A stretch of 62,925 nt of DNA from Perkinsus marinus ATCC 50983 (Eukaryota > Perkinsozoa > Perkinsida > Perkinsidae), in the NCBI RefSeq assembly GCF_000006405.1, contig NW_003207677.1, positions 558,508 through 621,432 on the forward strand. Reading direction: 5' to 3'. Shown here piece after piece: positions 19,200 through 29,269 of this stretch (position 1 is the stretch's first letter; the number at the start of each line of letters is the position of its first letter). A program made the position numbers and the translations under genes. Under the pieces are notes generated by a model. The model did not search any database. It was not told where the DNA came from and saw only the letters and a list, made by a program, of their open reading frames with translations.

Positions 19200-19883
19200 A
19201 ACCCTATGTTGTGGCGATGCTGCCACAGGGAGTTTCCGTCATGTGTGATATCATTACCAGTGGAAGACTGAATGTCCTGCCCACTGTGTAGCTGTTCTGA
19301 TGGTTGGATATCTCTTATGCTGGGAATCTGTATAATTACTATTGGAATTTCCTGTTCGTTTTTATTGGTCTCGAGGCCCATATGGCCCATAGGTTAATTG
19401 ATTACTTCGATAACCATCATCCTATGATCTTAAAAAGATCATCTTGTCGGTGAGAGTTTTTAACGCGGTTGGTATCTTGTTTTTTATCCACGACTCGCAT
19501 CAGAGTCTGGGATTGTCGTCTCGAACGTCGGGAAACCTATCACGATCTTCGGCTTTCTGTTGCCGCACACTGGAGTGATATTGCGTTGGAAGTGGACAGT
19601 ATCATCGATTCATATGGGAATGGCACTTCGGTATTGCGATCTTTCGGAGGTAGTTGTTAGATCCTCGATTCAGTTGATGAGATGAGATTCACTGAAAATT
19701 TAGTGACAATGCCTGTCAGAGGGAAATCAACCACTGTAGCAAAGAGAATTTTGGCTGTGAACGAAGAGCTGTGATTTCCTTCCTATGATTAGCTGGTCTC
19801 CTCAAGACACCCTCAATGATGACTGATAACGCAAAGTTAACACCATACAACAGGACATCCTTGTCTTTATTTCTCTACCATTA
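19200..19883. other. Intergenic stretch
   Basis: Between the convergent ends of the transporter (+) and the gene on the minus strand. I see no recognisable exon or repeat. Confidence 0.4.
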
Positions 19884-20800
19884 TTAATGACGTAGCTTGA
19901 AAGATGCTGTGGAGCCGGAAGAAGACCTTCTACTACTGAGGGTTGAAAGTCGTTTCTCTGATCTTAGTCGTGTGCCATGTTGTGTATGCCACTCGTTGAT
20001 CTTAGCATCCCCGTACTGAGCTGCCTCGAAGAAGTAATCACTTATCCAATCATAGCCCTCTTCCTTCGTCGGAGGTGGATGAATGGCCATAAAGTCGAAT
20101 AGAGCCTCACATCTTCGGTGATCATCTTTAGCGATCGGAAAGAGACTTTGGACCTCTTTCAAATCTCTCTCGGTCAGATGGTTGAGGGGATCAATACCCG
20201 AAAAATGCTCACGGGCCTCCTCTATTCTCTTCTTTTCTTTGAATGACGAACCTTCGATGTCAAGCTTGAACAGCTCGCCACATTTCAATCTACAACACGT
20301 CGTGGTTTCCAACAAATCCCAACATGCAACTTACAAATACGATATGGTCAGTTCTGGATCGAGCAATTCAAAACATATTGATTTCTCGGTCTCCCTCATT
20401 GGCGATTTGCCATCATTTTGAGAAACTTTCAACATTATGGCAAACTGCCACATTTTGTTCCGTCGAACGCACTTGTTGGTATCGACAGCAGTGACTTCAC
20501 TGTGGGCCTGATAGACCATGTGGCAACAACTATATTGCTGGGAAGGAGAACTTACACGAGACTGTTGCTCGAGTATATTCACGCGTCGTTTCAAGAATGA
20601 GATATCGGCCTGATGCGCCAGTGGTATAACGAACAACAACAGTGGCGCTGAACACTACGTTACTTGCATGGCATTGAATGCATCATCAGAGAGCGTCACT
20701 GAGTTCATTAGCTCTGGCGGTGGGGGAGGTAGATTATCTAGCTCTGGAGGTGTGGGAGGTGGACTATCTAACTCCTCCTGAGTTGACTGATAATGAAGGT
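19884..20800 (-). CDS. Uncharacterised protein with proline-rich repeats and helical tail, multi-exon
   Basis: Exon-like pieces on the minus strand: ELDSPPPTPPELDNLPPPPP with NSVTLSDDAFNAMQ (20,680-20,790), joined through a GTAACG donor to ADISFLKRRVNILEQQ (near 20,600), then SPMRETEKSICFELL (near 20,380), and after an intron starting GTAAGTTGC, LKCGELFKLDIEG and REHFSGIDPLNHLTERDLKE down to SSRRSSSGSTASFKLRH and a stop at 19,884. The two ELD/PPP repeats suggest a ligand for proline-binding domains; the following stretch looks like a short coiled coil. The C-terminal tail is Ser/Arg-rich. No family recognised. The start is not resolved. Confidence 0.55.
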
Positions 20801-20899
20801 TATTGCGACAAGAGAGTTGGGGTGACTACCTCAATGATGGTGGGCAGACTGTTGCGACCTGTTGAGGAGAAGACAGAACGGGCTAATCCACGTTCCAGG

Positions 20900-21660
20900 A
20901 GAGCCGAGATCAGAAGGTAGTTCGTTACGACAGTTAACATCGCAGGGGAGTTGTTCCTAGATGAGTGATAAGCTATGGAGATATACAGCCAAAAACTGCT
21001 CCAATGTCCTCAAGCCAGGTTGAGACTTTCGACTCGGGAGTAACATGATAATCGACTCCAGTATGCGAATGAAACAATGCCTCTGTAGTGATTACTGAAT
21101 AATAACAACTGCAGTGAGACTGGAGACAAGCCCGGGGGAATTGTGTTTCGAGCGTAATCGTCGATCACTGATCGAAGGGCGGGCGACAACGTATCAGGAG
21201 GAGAACTTTTCTCTACGTCAAGTGGTGGATAAATGCTAGTCTCGTACTCGTCCCACCCGAACCTACCACCGTAGTCGGGATACCAGCACCGGAGCAGTCT
21301 GCCGTTGAGATCGGCCCGTTGGGTCCATGAGAGGTTTCTTGAACGGTATTCAACTCGTTATATACCTCCTGTTTTCAATTTTGGTTGGGTCTGGAGATCT
21401 ATTCGCAATGATCGGTGAGAGCATCTACCATCAAGAGGTGGTCCGTATCATCGATGGCTACTGCTAATGATACCGACGATGGAGGAAGGCTCATGCACGG
21501 GCTGACTTGGGTATACATATATCTCGTGATTCGCTTACCGCCCCTACTGTCATCACAACGACGTTCGTAAGAGATGGAATTATATAATATACGGACTCAT
21601 ACAGCATACGGAGCAGTTCTTAGCTTCATTAACGTCTGCTCGGTCTTCACATCATCAACC
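20900..21660. other. Intergenic stretch
   Basis: No convincing exon or repeat seen. It contains the likely 5' region of the gene to the left and 3' DNA of the SLX4-like gene. Confidence 0.35.
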
Positions 21661-21678
21661 GTCACGCGCCACAGAATT
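21661..21678 (-). other. GC-rich word, copy 2
   Basis: Minus strand reads AATTCTGTGGCGCGTGAC. It lies about 50 bp past the stop codon of the SLX4-like gene, so probably in its 3' untranslated region. Confidence 0.6.
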
Positions 21679-21728
21679 CTCCTCTCAGGCTGGCACATCC
21701 CCCGGTTCAGGGGTGGTGTATCGAGAGA

Positions 21729-24531
21729 CTACGATCGAGCTTGTCGTCGGACAGATGCCGTCGCCTTCCTCGGTTTTCGAGTAGCCCTTTGGGTCATTGA
21801 CTGGAGGGTATTGCAAAATTGGACACCTTGTTCTTCCAGCATCTCCCGTAGGAGAACTGTATCACACACAATAGAGTCGTCCTGACACATGAGGGCTCTT
21901 CCGCGATACCATACAGGACCGACCTGGTTCTTGAGACGTGTCGAGAGGTCAGTGAGGTCGATGGTCTCAAAAAGGAGCATCCGTTGCCACATTTCAGTGT
22001 CCTTCCGTATGGCGTGGACGAGAGCCAATTTATTGGCCCTCCGCTTTTCCTCAGCTTCTCGTTTTTTCTCTAAGACCAACAACAACGTCAGGGGCAAAAG
22101 CCAGTTGAAACCCACACATGCCTTCCTTGGATTTCTTAGCGGGGGACCTCCTCTGTCGCTTCCTCCTCGGAGCCTCGACGGAAGTCTGTTCCTCGTCCAC
22201 CCTCACGGCCGCGCCTTTCTCGACGTATCTGTGGACCACTGGACTAGGAAGAGCGCCACGGCCTAGGTCCCTACCTAGCGATGTCCGTGAGGGTCCTGAC
22301 CATGTTCCCTCGACTAGAGGTGCCAGAGGCCACCTTGAGACCAAAGAATGACATCCACCGCTTCAGTTCGTCGTCTCCAAGTTTCTCCCAGTCCATTGAG
22401 CCCAACACAGATCGTCCGGCCTGCGTATCCGCCCTACCACCAGTGGCAATCTGGTCCGGTGACACTGTAGGGCTTTCGCTGGCGGCCGTCTCACCCAACG
22501 CGCCCTGCGAGGCGCCACCAACCAGGACCCCATCGGCCATGCTGTCCTCCAACAGCAAGTCATCATCGTTAACCACTTCCACTACTGGTACATCATCCTC
22601 GTACGGAAGGGTCGTCTGGTCAGCCGACGATTCCGGGACACCCAGGCTAGCCAGCGATACTCGGGGGAGCTTCCATGTCCCATTGGCCCAGCGGCTCACA
22701 TCTGAGCCTCTCCTCATGGCCCCCAGAGCTTTCACACGTTCTACAAGTGGAAGAGAGGATAACCACTCATGCCGATTCGCGGCATCCGGTCCACTCTGGT
22801 CCACCTCTTTCTCCGGCGTGGCGGTCGGAGGGCTGCCCCCAGACAGACACTGAATATCATCATCATCATCATCATCACTCGGTAAGGAAGGTAGCGGTCC
22901 TGACCACCCGTCCCCCCGCTCGGATATGTCGTCCCCGCTGACCTCTATGATAGGATAAGACTGCATGAGGTCGTCTTGACTACAGCTCTCCTGTTCCAAA
23001 GTCGCCGTGGTGGCCTCACTGTACCGCAGATGTACCGGTCCCTCATCATCCGTGACCATCTCGTTGGGGGTCAAAGGTATCGCCTCGACGATAGCAGTGG
23101 AAGGAGGGACATCGTCTTCAAGCATCACCTCGGTCTGGTCTATGTCCTGGACTTCATCAAATTGGCCCTCGGGGGCTAAGGGCTCCACCTGCTCAGCGAA
23201 GTCCATCGTGTCAGCCATGTTCCGGGCCAGAGGCGGTCCACTGGTCTCCAGTAGTGGTCGTCTAGATGATGGGCGCTCCTCCTCGAACTGGTCCGACTTA
23301 GGACGAGGGTAGTTGGAGAACAACTCGTTGAGGTACCGCTGGACAGCCTCGATAGAGACTCCCCTTGCCTTGTTCCTCCTCACCCCCTCATGAAGACGAA
23401 TGAGGAACTCCACCGAGTAGTCCGTCCACCGGCTGAGGTCCTTCCTAGTATCTGATCATCTCAGCGTTGTCGGTCAATGAAGGGGTCCAATAGAAGTACT
23501 CACAAACGAGCGGATTGAGGTAGGTAGCGAGTAAGTTCTCGAGCTCGTCTATGGTCGCGACCAGCTCTGTCGGGGACAGTACGAAGAGGCCATCAAAGTC
23601 ATCGAAGAAACCCGGCACCGATGGGTATTTCCCCAAAAACGGGCCGTGTTTGTCCAAGACTCGAGGGAATGGGCTCGGCAACCCATCCTGATCAAAGGGA
23701 GGCATACGGCCTGGCCCAGAAGGGACCTTACCGGCCGTGGAGGTATCTCTATGTTGGGGCCACCCTGTCCAGATGGCTCTGACCCTCCTCCAGCCACCTG
23801 AAGGACATGTTTGGTTTCCTCAACTAAGCTCGAGAGGTTCCTCACTGATGATGGATATTTATATACGAATTGGGGTAGAAGTGTACAGAAACCAGAGAGG
23901 ATTTCCCGAAATTTCCTCACAATTTTCATATCGTCACCAACACATGTAGCTGATCATGTGCATATCTCCCACACTGCTTTGATGGCCCCACCTCATCGAT
24001 GTGGACCCGCTCCGACGGTTCCAAGAGGTCGTCGATGCAGAACATGCTGATCCGGCCCATCATTCGGACCGTGGCCGCCTCCCGGTCCTCCCAGGGGCAT
24101 TTCTCTGGCCACTGGCCCTCGGACTTGACCACACCACTCGAGGGCATGTCCTGGGAGAGATCTATGACCCCATCGCTTTCGCGCCTGGAGAGCGAGGCCC
24201 GCTTTCCCCCGTCTGGGTCGAGGAGCTCCTCGGGGACTTCGTGGAGGATATTGAGCAACCTTTCCTTCTCCAACTGGAGCCTGACAGGGCAGCAGCGTCA
24301 AACATGACCGCGCGCCATAAAATGACCGGCCCACGTTGCAATTTTTCTATCGGCCGTGACTATCCTTCGTCTCAAGAGCTCGACCTCCGCGGAAGTCCAG
24401 GGGGCACCAGCCTTGGGCTTGAAGTACTTGGTGATATCGTCTTGGTCCATGTCCAACTCGTCGAGACATCTCGGCAGCCCTCGAGTCTTCCGCCTGGTGG
24501 TAGTGGGGGCCGGCTTCTTGCGAGGGGGCAT
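21729..24531 (-). CDS. SLX4-like structure-specific endonuclease scaffold, with PIP box and SUMO-interacting motifs
   Basis: Starts MPPRKKPAPTTTRRK at 24531. The first exon has QDDITKYF, a perfect PCNA-interacting (PIP) box, followed by KPK. Exon 2 (24280 down) joins in phase and carries DGVIDLSQD, a SUMO-interacting motif; later YPIIEVSGDD and VPVVEVVNDDDLLLED look like two more. Near 22,350 comes SMDWEKLGDDELKRWMSFFG then LKVASGTSSRGNMVRTL, like the SAP-type helix pair of SLX4. The last exon has a basic EKKREAEEKRRANK helix then DTEMWQRMLLFETIDLTDLS and LREMLEEQGVQF, matching the conserved C-terminal SLX1-binding pattern (IL.YE..dL..L...LD..gI.F). It ends RRQARS, TAG. SLX4 scaffolds nucleases at recombination and repair intermediates in the nucleus. 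No UBZ zinc finger or BTB domain was seen. An intron near 23.8-23.98 kb holds a MITE-H copy. Confidence 0.7.
23795..23976 (+). mobile_element. MITE-H copy 11 (fills an intron of the SLX4-like gene)
   Basis: GGTTTCCTCAACTAAGCTCG near the start, CATATCTCCCACACTG at the end. On the minus strand the CAGTGTGGG end directly follows a coding piece ending VHIDEVGPSK. The other end runs into CCTTCAG, the likely acceptor. Confidence 0.8.
24304..24321 (-). other. GC-rich word, copy 3
   Basis: Minus strand reads TTTTATGGCGCGCGGTCA, inside the 54-bp intron 24281-24334 of the SLX4-like gene. Confidence 0.7.
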
Positions 24532-24925
24532 CAGTGACCAACACCCACACTGTAGGGCTTCAGAAAAATATAAACAAAAACTTACATGTGTATGAATATT
24601 TTTAGCACTCCCAATGGGTCTAAGCGAAACCAGGTTCCCAACCGACCGACCCAACCACGCGGGTACCAGAATGATATTGAGAAACTCTATTGAGCAGTGG
24701 CAACAGGATGAAATATTCAAAAACTGTGTAACATTGTTATCATGCTTGATGCCGACGGAGGCCATCCGAGCCGCTAGCAGCAGCAGCAGCAGGACCGGTC
24801 TCAGACCCATCGTCCTCGGACCCAGACTCACCGACTCTATTCAGCTGACCTAGATCAAGTCGGGCGTTCCGGAGATGGTGGCCCGAACCTCCGCCGTGAC
24901 CTGCTGACCAGGGCGGGGAGATGTA

Positions 24926-25840
24926 TCACACAGAGGACCGGCAGCGCCCACCTCTGAGCAATTCAGCCACGGGGGCCGGCCTACCCTCGGCCACGCTACC
25001 CAGACTGTCCCCGAGGGTCCTATGGCCCAAAGAGGAGGACAGAGAGCTCCTAAGGTGAGGTCCCATCACAGAGGAAGACTGTGAGCCCAAGGCAAAAAGG
25101 GACGGATAACGCCTGCAGAGGGCAAAGGACATCTCAGTGGTGCAAGGCCAGGAGTCGTACTGTTCATGGTAGAAAGGCGACTCGGGCATGGCTCGATCGG
25201 TCGGGCTCATGTCCAAGGACCTCGCCCTAAAGTCATCAGTGTCTCCGTCGCTACCTGAATGGGCATGGTCCCAAGATACGCATTGAATTTCGGACCGATA
25301 TCAATTGTTAGATTTTCCTCGTCCCCCTCACTGGCCTGTGGCTGGTAGCTTGGCACCCTTATAGACGCTGAGGAAAGGCACTCCGGATATCCCTATTCTG
25401 CTGAATCGACAGCCTCAAAACCGGTGACCACCCCAACGAACAGATCCACTACGACATCGAAATGCTTACATCTGGAGGGCCTCTCCGTGACAGTCTCAGC
25501 GTAGTCGCTAGTGGGGGAGGAGGGCTCCTCGTGAGGGTACCGGCCCAAGGCTTGGTCGAACCCTGATAACAGGAAGTGGCAATGACCAAACTGAATCTTT
25601 CTGGTGGGCCAACGCATCCCCATTGGATCAAAACTGCCTATCTGGACCGACTTTCGTTCACAAGCTGCGGGACTTTCTGGACTTCAGCCAACAGCGTATC
25701 GTTGCTAAGGACGTGAGGGGAAAAATGAATCCAATTCTCGTTGACCAAGGAAGGCCTCCACGGGCAGGCACACCGGACCTAATGCAAACGACCAAGGTTC
25801 GATCCCACCATCGGTCATTTTCTCTCTACCCAATGGTAAT
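24926..25840 (-). CDS. Uncharacterised coding segments, perhaps the C-terminal part of the histidine phosphatase
   Basis: Minus-strand frames read RKIQFGHCHFLLSGFDQALG and KHFDVVVDLFVGVVTGFEAV (25,393-25,623), then DMSPTDRAMPESPFYHEQYD and EMSFALCRRYPSLFALGSQS (24,926-25,216). They look protein-like and follow the phosphatase in the same direction. I cannot join them with certainty. They may be its 3' exons or a separate gene. Confidence 0.35.
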
Positions 25841-27634
25841 TGTCAGAGATGAGCCCGGTAGTCGGGTTCCGTCTCGAGTAGTGGATCACCATGCCGTTGT
25901 AGATCTGAAGGGACGTGGTGATGAGACTACTCCTATCACAGGGGCAATGCAAGTGGACTAAAGGATCTACATAAGGATACATACCGATGTCAGAGACCCA
26001 CCCAGTTTTAAGAAGTAACCTTCCCGAGGGTATGATAACAATAGGTGAATCGTTCCCAGTGTGATGACATTTACATGGGAAGGTGTTCTCAGCCATTACG
26101 AGTTCCCCATCGCGGGAATATTATAGGTTCCTGGATGATTTCCGGATCGATATAGTTGATATTAGACCCCTGACTAACAAGGCTTATATACAATAAGGAT
26201 ATATCTTCAATTAATAATATGTTAACATAGTAAACTATATTGTTATTATACACGGAATGTAGATATTCATAAAACGTATATAACCTTATTACACTACTTA
26301 TACGAGTACCTAGATAGTCTATATGAATATATTATTGATCGAATATACTTTTGAGTTTAACATGCAGTGGCATAACACTTCATGTAAATTCAACACGTGT
26401 TTGTCCTCGCGACCGACAACACAATGGTTTTCCACAGTGGTAGTCGTGAAATATGACATTTTTCACTAGTGTTTCACACATCATTGTGAAACTCCACTAT
26501 ATACCCTTATATGGTAATCTATATCCAAAAATCCACTACAGGTGTCCACTTTTGTATCATTAGTGCGAAGGTGCCGAAATTCAACGGTTATCGAGGATCG
26601 CCAAGCAGAGACTAAACTATAGCACTTTGGAAGAGGAGATGCCCGGTGGTGGAAGAATGGGGGCACCAACGGTCATTAGTGTACAACGATGTGACGATGG
26701 TGTGGTATGGTTGGAATACCTTAAAAGTCGGTTCATGAGGATGGACTCTCCTCCGGCGAGATCGGCTCCTATGGACTTCGAAGCCCTCACTGAAGTCAGC
26801 TGAAACATAACGTAACCACTAGCCAAAGCCCAGCCGTCCTACTCTGTCGTTTCCTCTCCACCAGGGCCCTGAAGGCCTTGATGACCCCACCGTGGCACAC
26901 TATGATGACCCTCAGTCCAGCACTCCCTTTTTGAAGGTGTTTGATCACACTCTCGACCCTCAGACACAGATTAGCGATACCTTTCCGGACGATTATCATC
27001 GAGATTCCGGTACAGTCCTAAAGCTACTTTCCCCTCCACTGGGCTGGAAGTAGAAACTATCCCGGTCCTGTCGTTCTATCTCATCTGCATGCTCTCTTCG
27101 TCGTTCCTGCTTGGACTTGTTGGCCAACACCCCACGGTCACGTTCTCTGAATAAGAATAGACTTGCCTCCCCGCTGCTGGATTGACCGCCACTGAATGGA
27201 GAGGCCTCGTGTGGATTCGAACCTTAGGAAGAATTCGGTCCTCCACTCCGCCTCCTGAATGTGAAGATATGCGGCGGTCTCCATCGCTCTTATGTACTCG
27301 CTAGTGAGACAAATGTCAAAGGCCTCCCCTGGACGTGGTACTCTGGTCTACCACTCGCAAAAAGTCCCTACCAATGTGGTCCTTGATCCACTCCCCCGCG
27401 GCCTCGGCCTGGGCCCTACCCCTGTCAGTTAGACGGTACTTGGAGTTATGACGAGCCCGGAAGCCGCTGGTCCACGGGTTGGGAACACCGCCTTGTTGGG
27501 CCTAGTGGGGACACTGATATACCTATGCTCCACCTCCATACCATCTTCTGAGCTAGATTCCCTTCACTTTCTCCGTGACGAACAAGGATTAGGTCAACGG
27601 GCATGTTCTTGTAAGCGAGCCGCCACGAGGCCAT
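25841..27634 (-). CDS. Histidine phosphatase superfamily protein (phosphoglycerate-mutase-like), multi-exon
   Basis: Starts MASWRLAYKNMPVD (27634), or at the inner Met 10 residues on. The first exon has LILVRHGESEGN, the phospho-acceptor histidine motif. Later exons read YRLTDRGRAQAEAAGEWIK, SEYIRAMETAAYLHIQEAEW (the second arginine region), ERDRGVLANKSKQERR, FYFQPSGGES, then ANLCLRVESVIKHLQK and RVIIVCHGGVIKAFRALVER with the second catalytic histidine. A further exon near 25.9 kb has LQIYNGMVIHYSRRNPTTG, like the C-terminal part of DET1-type broad-range phosphatases. The PSGGES/ANL pattern and the ERDRG segment favour that group over glycolytic phosphoglycerate mutase. It may dephosphorylate metabolites or peptides. 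Exon borders between 26.8 and 25.9 kb are not resolved; a decayed MITE-G lies there. Confidence 0.75.
26353..26495 (-). mobile_element. MITE-G copy 13, decayed
   Basis: GAGTTTAACATGCAGTGGCA at one end; AGTCGTGAAATATGACATTT, CACTAGTG and TGTGAAACTCC at the other. It is the only MITE-G copy outside the 2-10 kb cluster and is the most worn. Confidence 0.7.
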
Positions 27635-27820
27635 CGGTAAAGGGAGGGAGGTAAGGGAACTAAACCAACTCTGGGAAGGATATTTCCACATGTTGATGCA
27701 GTGGTAGATTCTGAATCGCCATATCCAATGCCACTAATGAGCACGTCTCACTTTTCCGTATCGATTTGACGACGCTCGTGAACACCACAACTCTGGTGGG
27801 GAACCATGATGGATATCATG

Positions 27821-28790
27821 CTAGGCTGCCTCACGAAGGGCCATCTTTATGGTATCGATGTTGGACTCGAGGACCAGACCACCCATGACCACCTCATCCA
27901 GGACGTAATTGGCCTGGCTGCTGATGCTGCTGGAGATGACTGTCATTAATGCAGTACTACCTTATCGAAGTGATAGACCAAGTCGAGCTCACAAACACTG
28001 TCGAACGCGGTGTCCAGGGCCTACAATAATTATTGCTGAGGAAGGGGCCCAATATAATCAATAGTGATAGAAATAAGTTGAATCAGAGGCCAATGCCGTT
28101 TCTATTGGAATAACAACAGTGATGAACCACCTGGGGCTTCAGCCGAGGGTGTCCCCTCCGCCGTTATTCGTACTGTGCTAGAGATACAGCTCCATATGGG
28201 TGACAACAGGCACAGATTCCAACAAGTTCCCCTCCTATCAGAATAACTACAGTGATGATCTTCCGTATAACACGAATGCACTAACCCCCCAAAATGTCCG
28301 CTCCTCCGCCACTATTCGTACTGTGCTAGAGAAAGTTCCACGAGGTAGCCAACGGGCGCAAATCGCAATGAGTGTCACCTGGACAAAGACTTGTATAAGG
28401 TCAAGGGTGGCCAGATCGCTTTCGGTGTGGTCAACGATGAAGGCAAAGTAGAGGGTTGCGAAGTGCCTGGGGATCCAAGAGTTTCAAAGCTCCCTACCAT
28501 GCCCCACCAGGAGGACCTATAGACGATCCTGAGATTTTTGGGCGCTGAGTTTCTCCCATCACACAGTTCAGGTAGATCCTCCGGGACCACACAACAGCAG
28601 TGGTCATCTGCTCTGAGATTAAAATAAGCAATAACGTACTTAATGGTAATAATATCAGTTGAGCCCATGGTTTTTGCAGTAGCGGTAGCGAAACCAGTTA
28701 TGGAAAACCTCGCGAGGTGTGGCCCTCCAACCACTAGGAACCCCCAGGAGACAAGCTCAGAACGCCTATAGACCCTGTCTCTACTAGCCA
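27821..28790 (-). CDS. AP3S: AP-3 adaptor complex sigma subunit
   Basis: Exons 28517-28612, 28379-28466, 27961-28020 and 27821-27913 are well defined, with introns of 50, about 358 and 47 bp. They read KNLRIVYR, then HFATLYFAFIVDHTESDLAT and LDLIQVFVQ, then ALDTAFDSVCELDLVYHFDK, then ANYVLDEVVMGGLVLESNID and TIKMALREAA with a TAG stop. The YRHxATLYF, SELxxLDLIQVF and CELDLxFxxDK signatures and MGGxVLEtN are characteristic of sigma-3 rather than sigma-1 or -2. The N-terminal exon is less sure: FLVVGGPHLARF near 28.73 kb could match the NNHGKPRLVRF region. AP-3 sorts cargo from endosomes or trans-Golgi to lysosome-like organelles. One intron is long and holds a local duplication. Confidence 0.85.
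28110..28332. repeat. Imperfect direct repeat inside the long AP-3 sigma intron
   Basis: AATAACAACAGTGATGA (28110) recurs as AATAACTACAGTGATGA (28242). CTCCGCCGTTATTCGTACTG (28157) with TGCTAGAGA recurs as CTCCGCCACTATTCGTACTG (28304) with TGCTAGAGA. The spacing differs by about 15 bp. Confidence 0.7.
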
Positions 28791-28799
28791 CCTCTCAGA

Positions 28800-29260
28800 A
28801 AGGATTAGTATTTCTTGCCACAACATGAACAAGTAAATACTTTTGGCGCCCTCGGGACAAATCTAGGGAGGCCGTGGTACCGGTAAGGATATGAGTACAG
28901 AGTCACAATTCTGGCAATTCTAATCAGGGTAACTTACGCAAAGGAATATAATATCAGTGTCACCATGCTACGAATAGAGTGTCACCATTACCTCCCTCTG
29001 AGTACACCATAAACCCTGTCAATGAGGCCTTGGCGTCTCGGGAGAGGCAAGGCAGTGTAGAACCTTGCCAGCCTCGTCTTACCGCTATTATTGAAGACCA
29101 GGACGGCGTGTATCATTAAAACACAATAATACGCCCTAAGCTCAATTGAAGGCAACAACTCGAGACACTAAAGTACTATGGAAATGGTAGTAATGGTGAC
29201 ACGATGGTCATAAGAGCTGCCCTTCCCGTCCAGCGGTCTGGTAGCTACCTTCAAGGGCGG
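28800..29260. other. Region without a confident gene
   Basis: Between the AP-3 sigma gene and the helical-repeat gene to its right. May hold the first exon and promoter of AP-3 sigma. Nothing else recognised. Confidence 0.35.
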
Positions 29261-29269
29261 CTAACGCTA

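Noticed and set aside
22271-23413. Acidic 380-residue frame as a separate gene
   Set aside because: It lacks a convincing start, while upstream and downstream pieces join through acceptable splice sites; it is best read as the middle of the SLX4-like gene.
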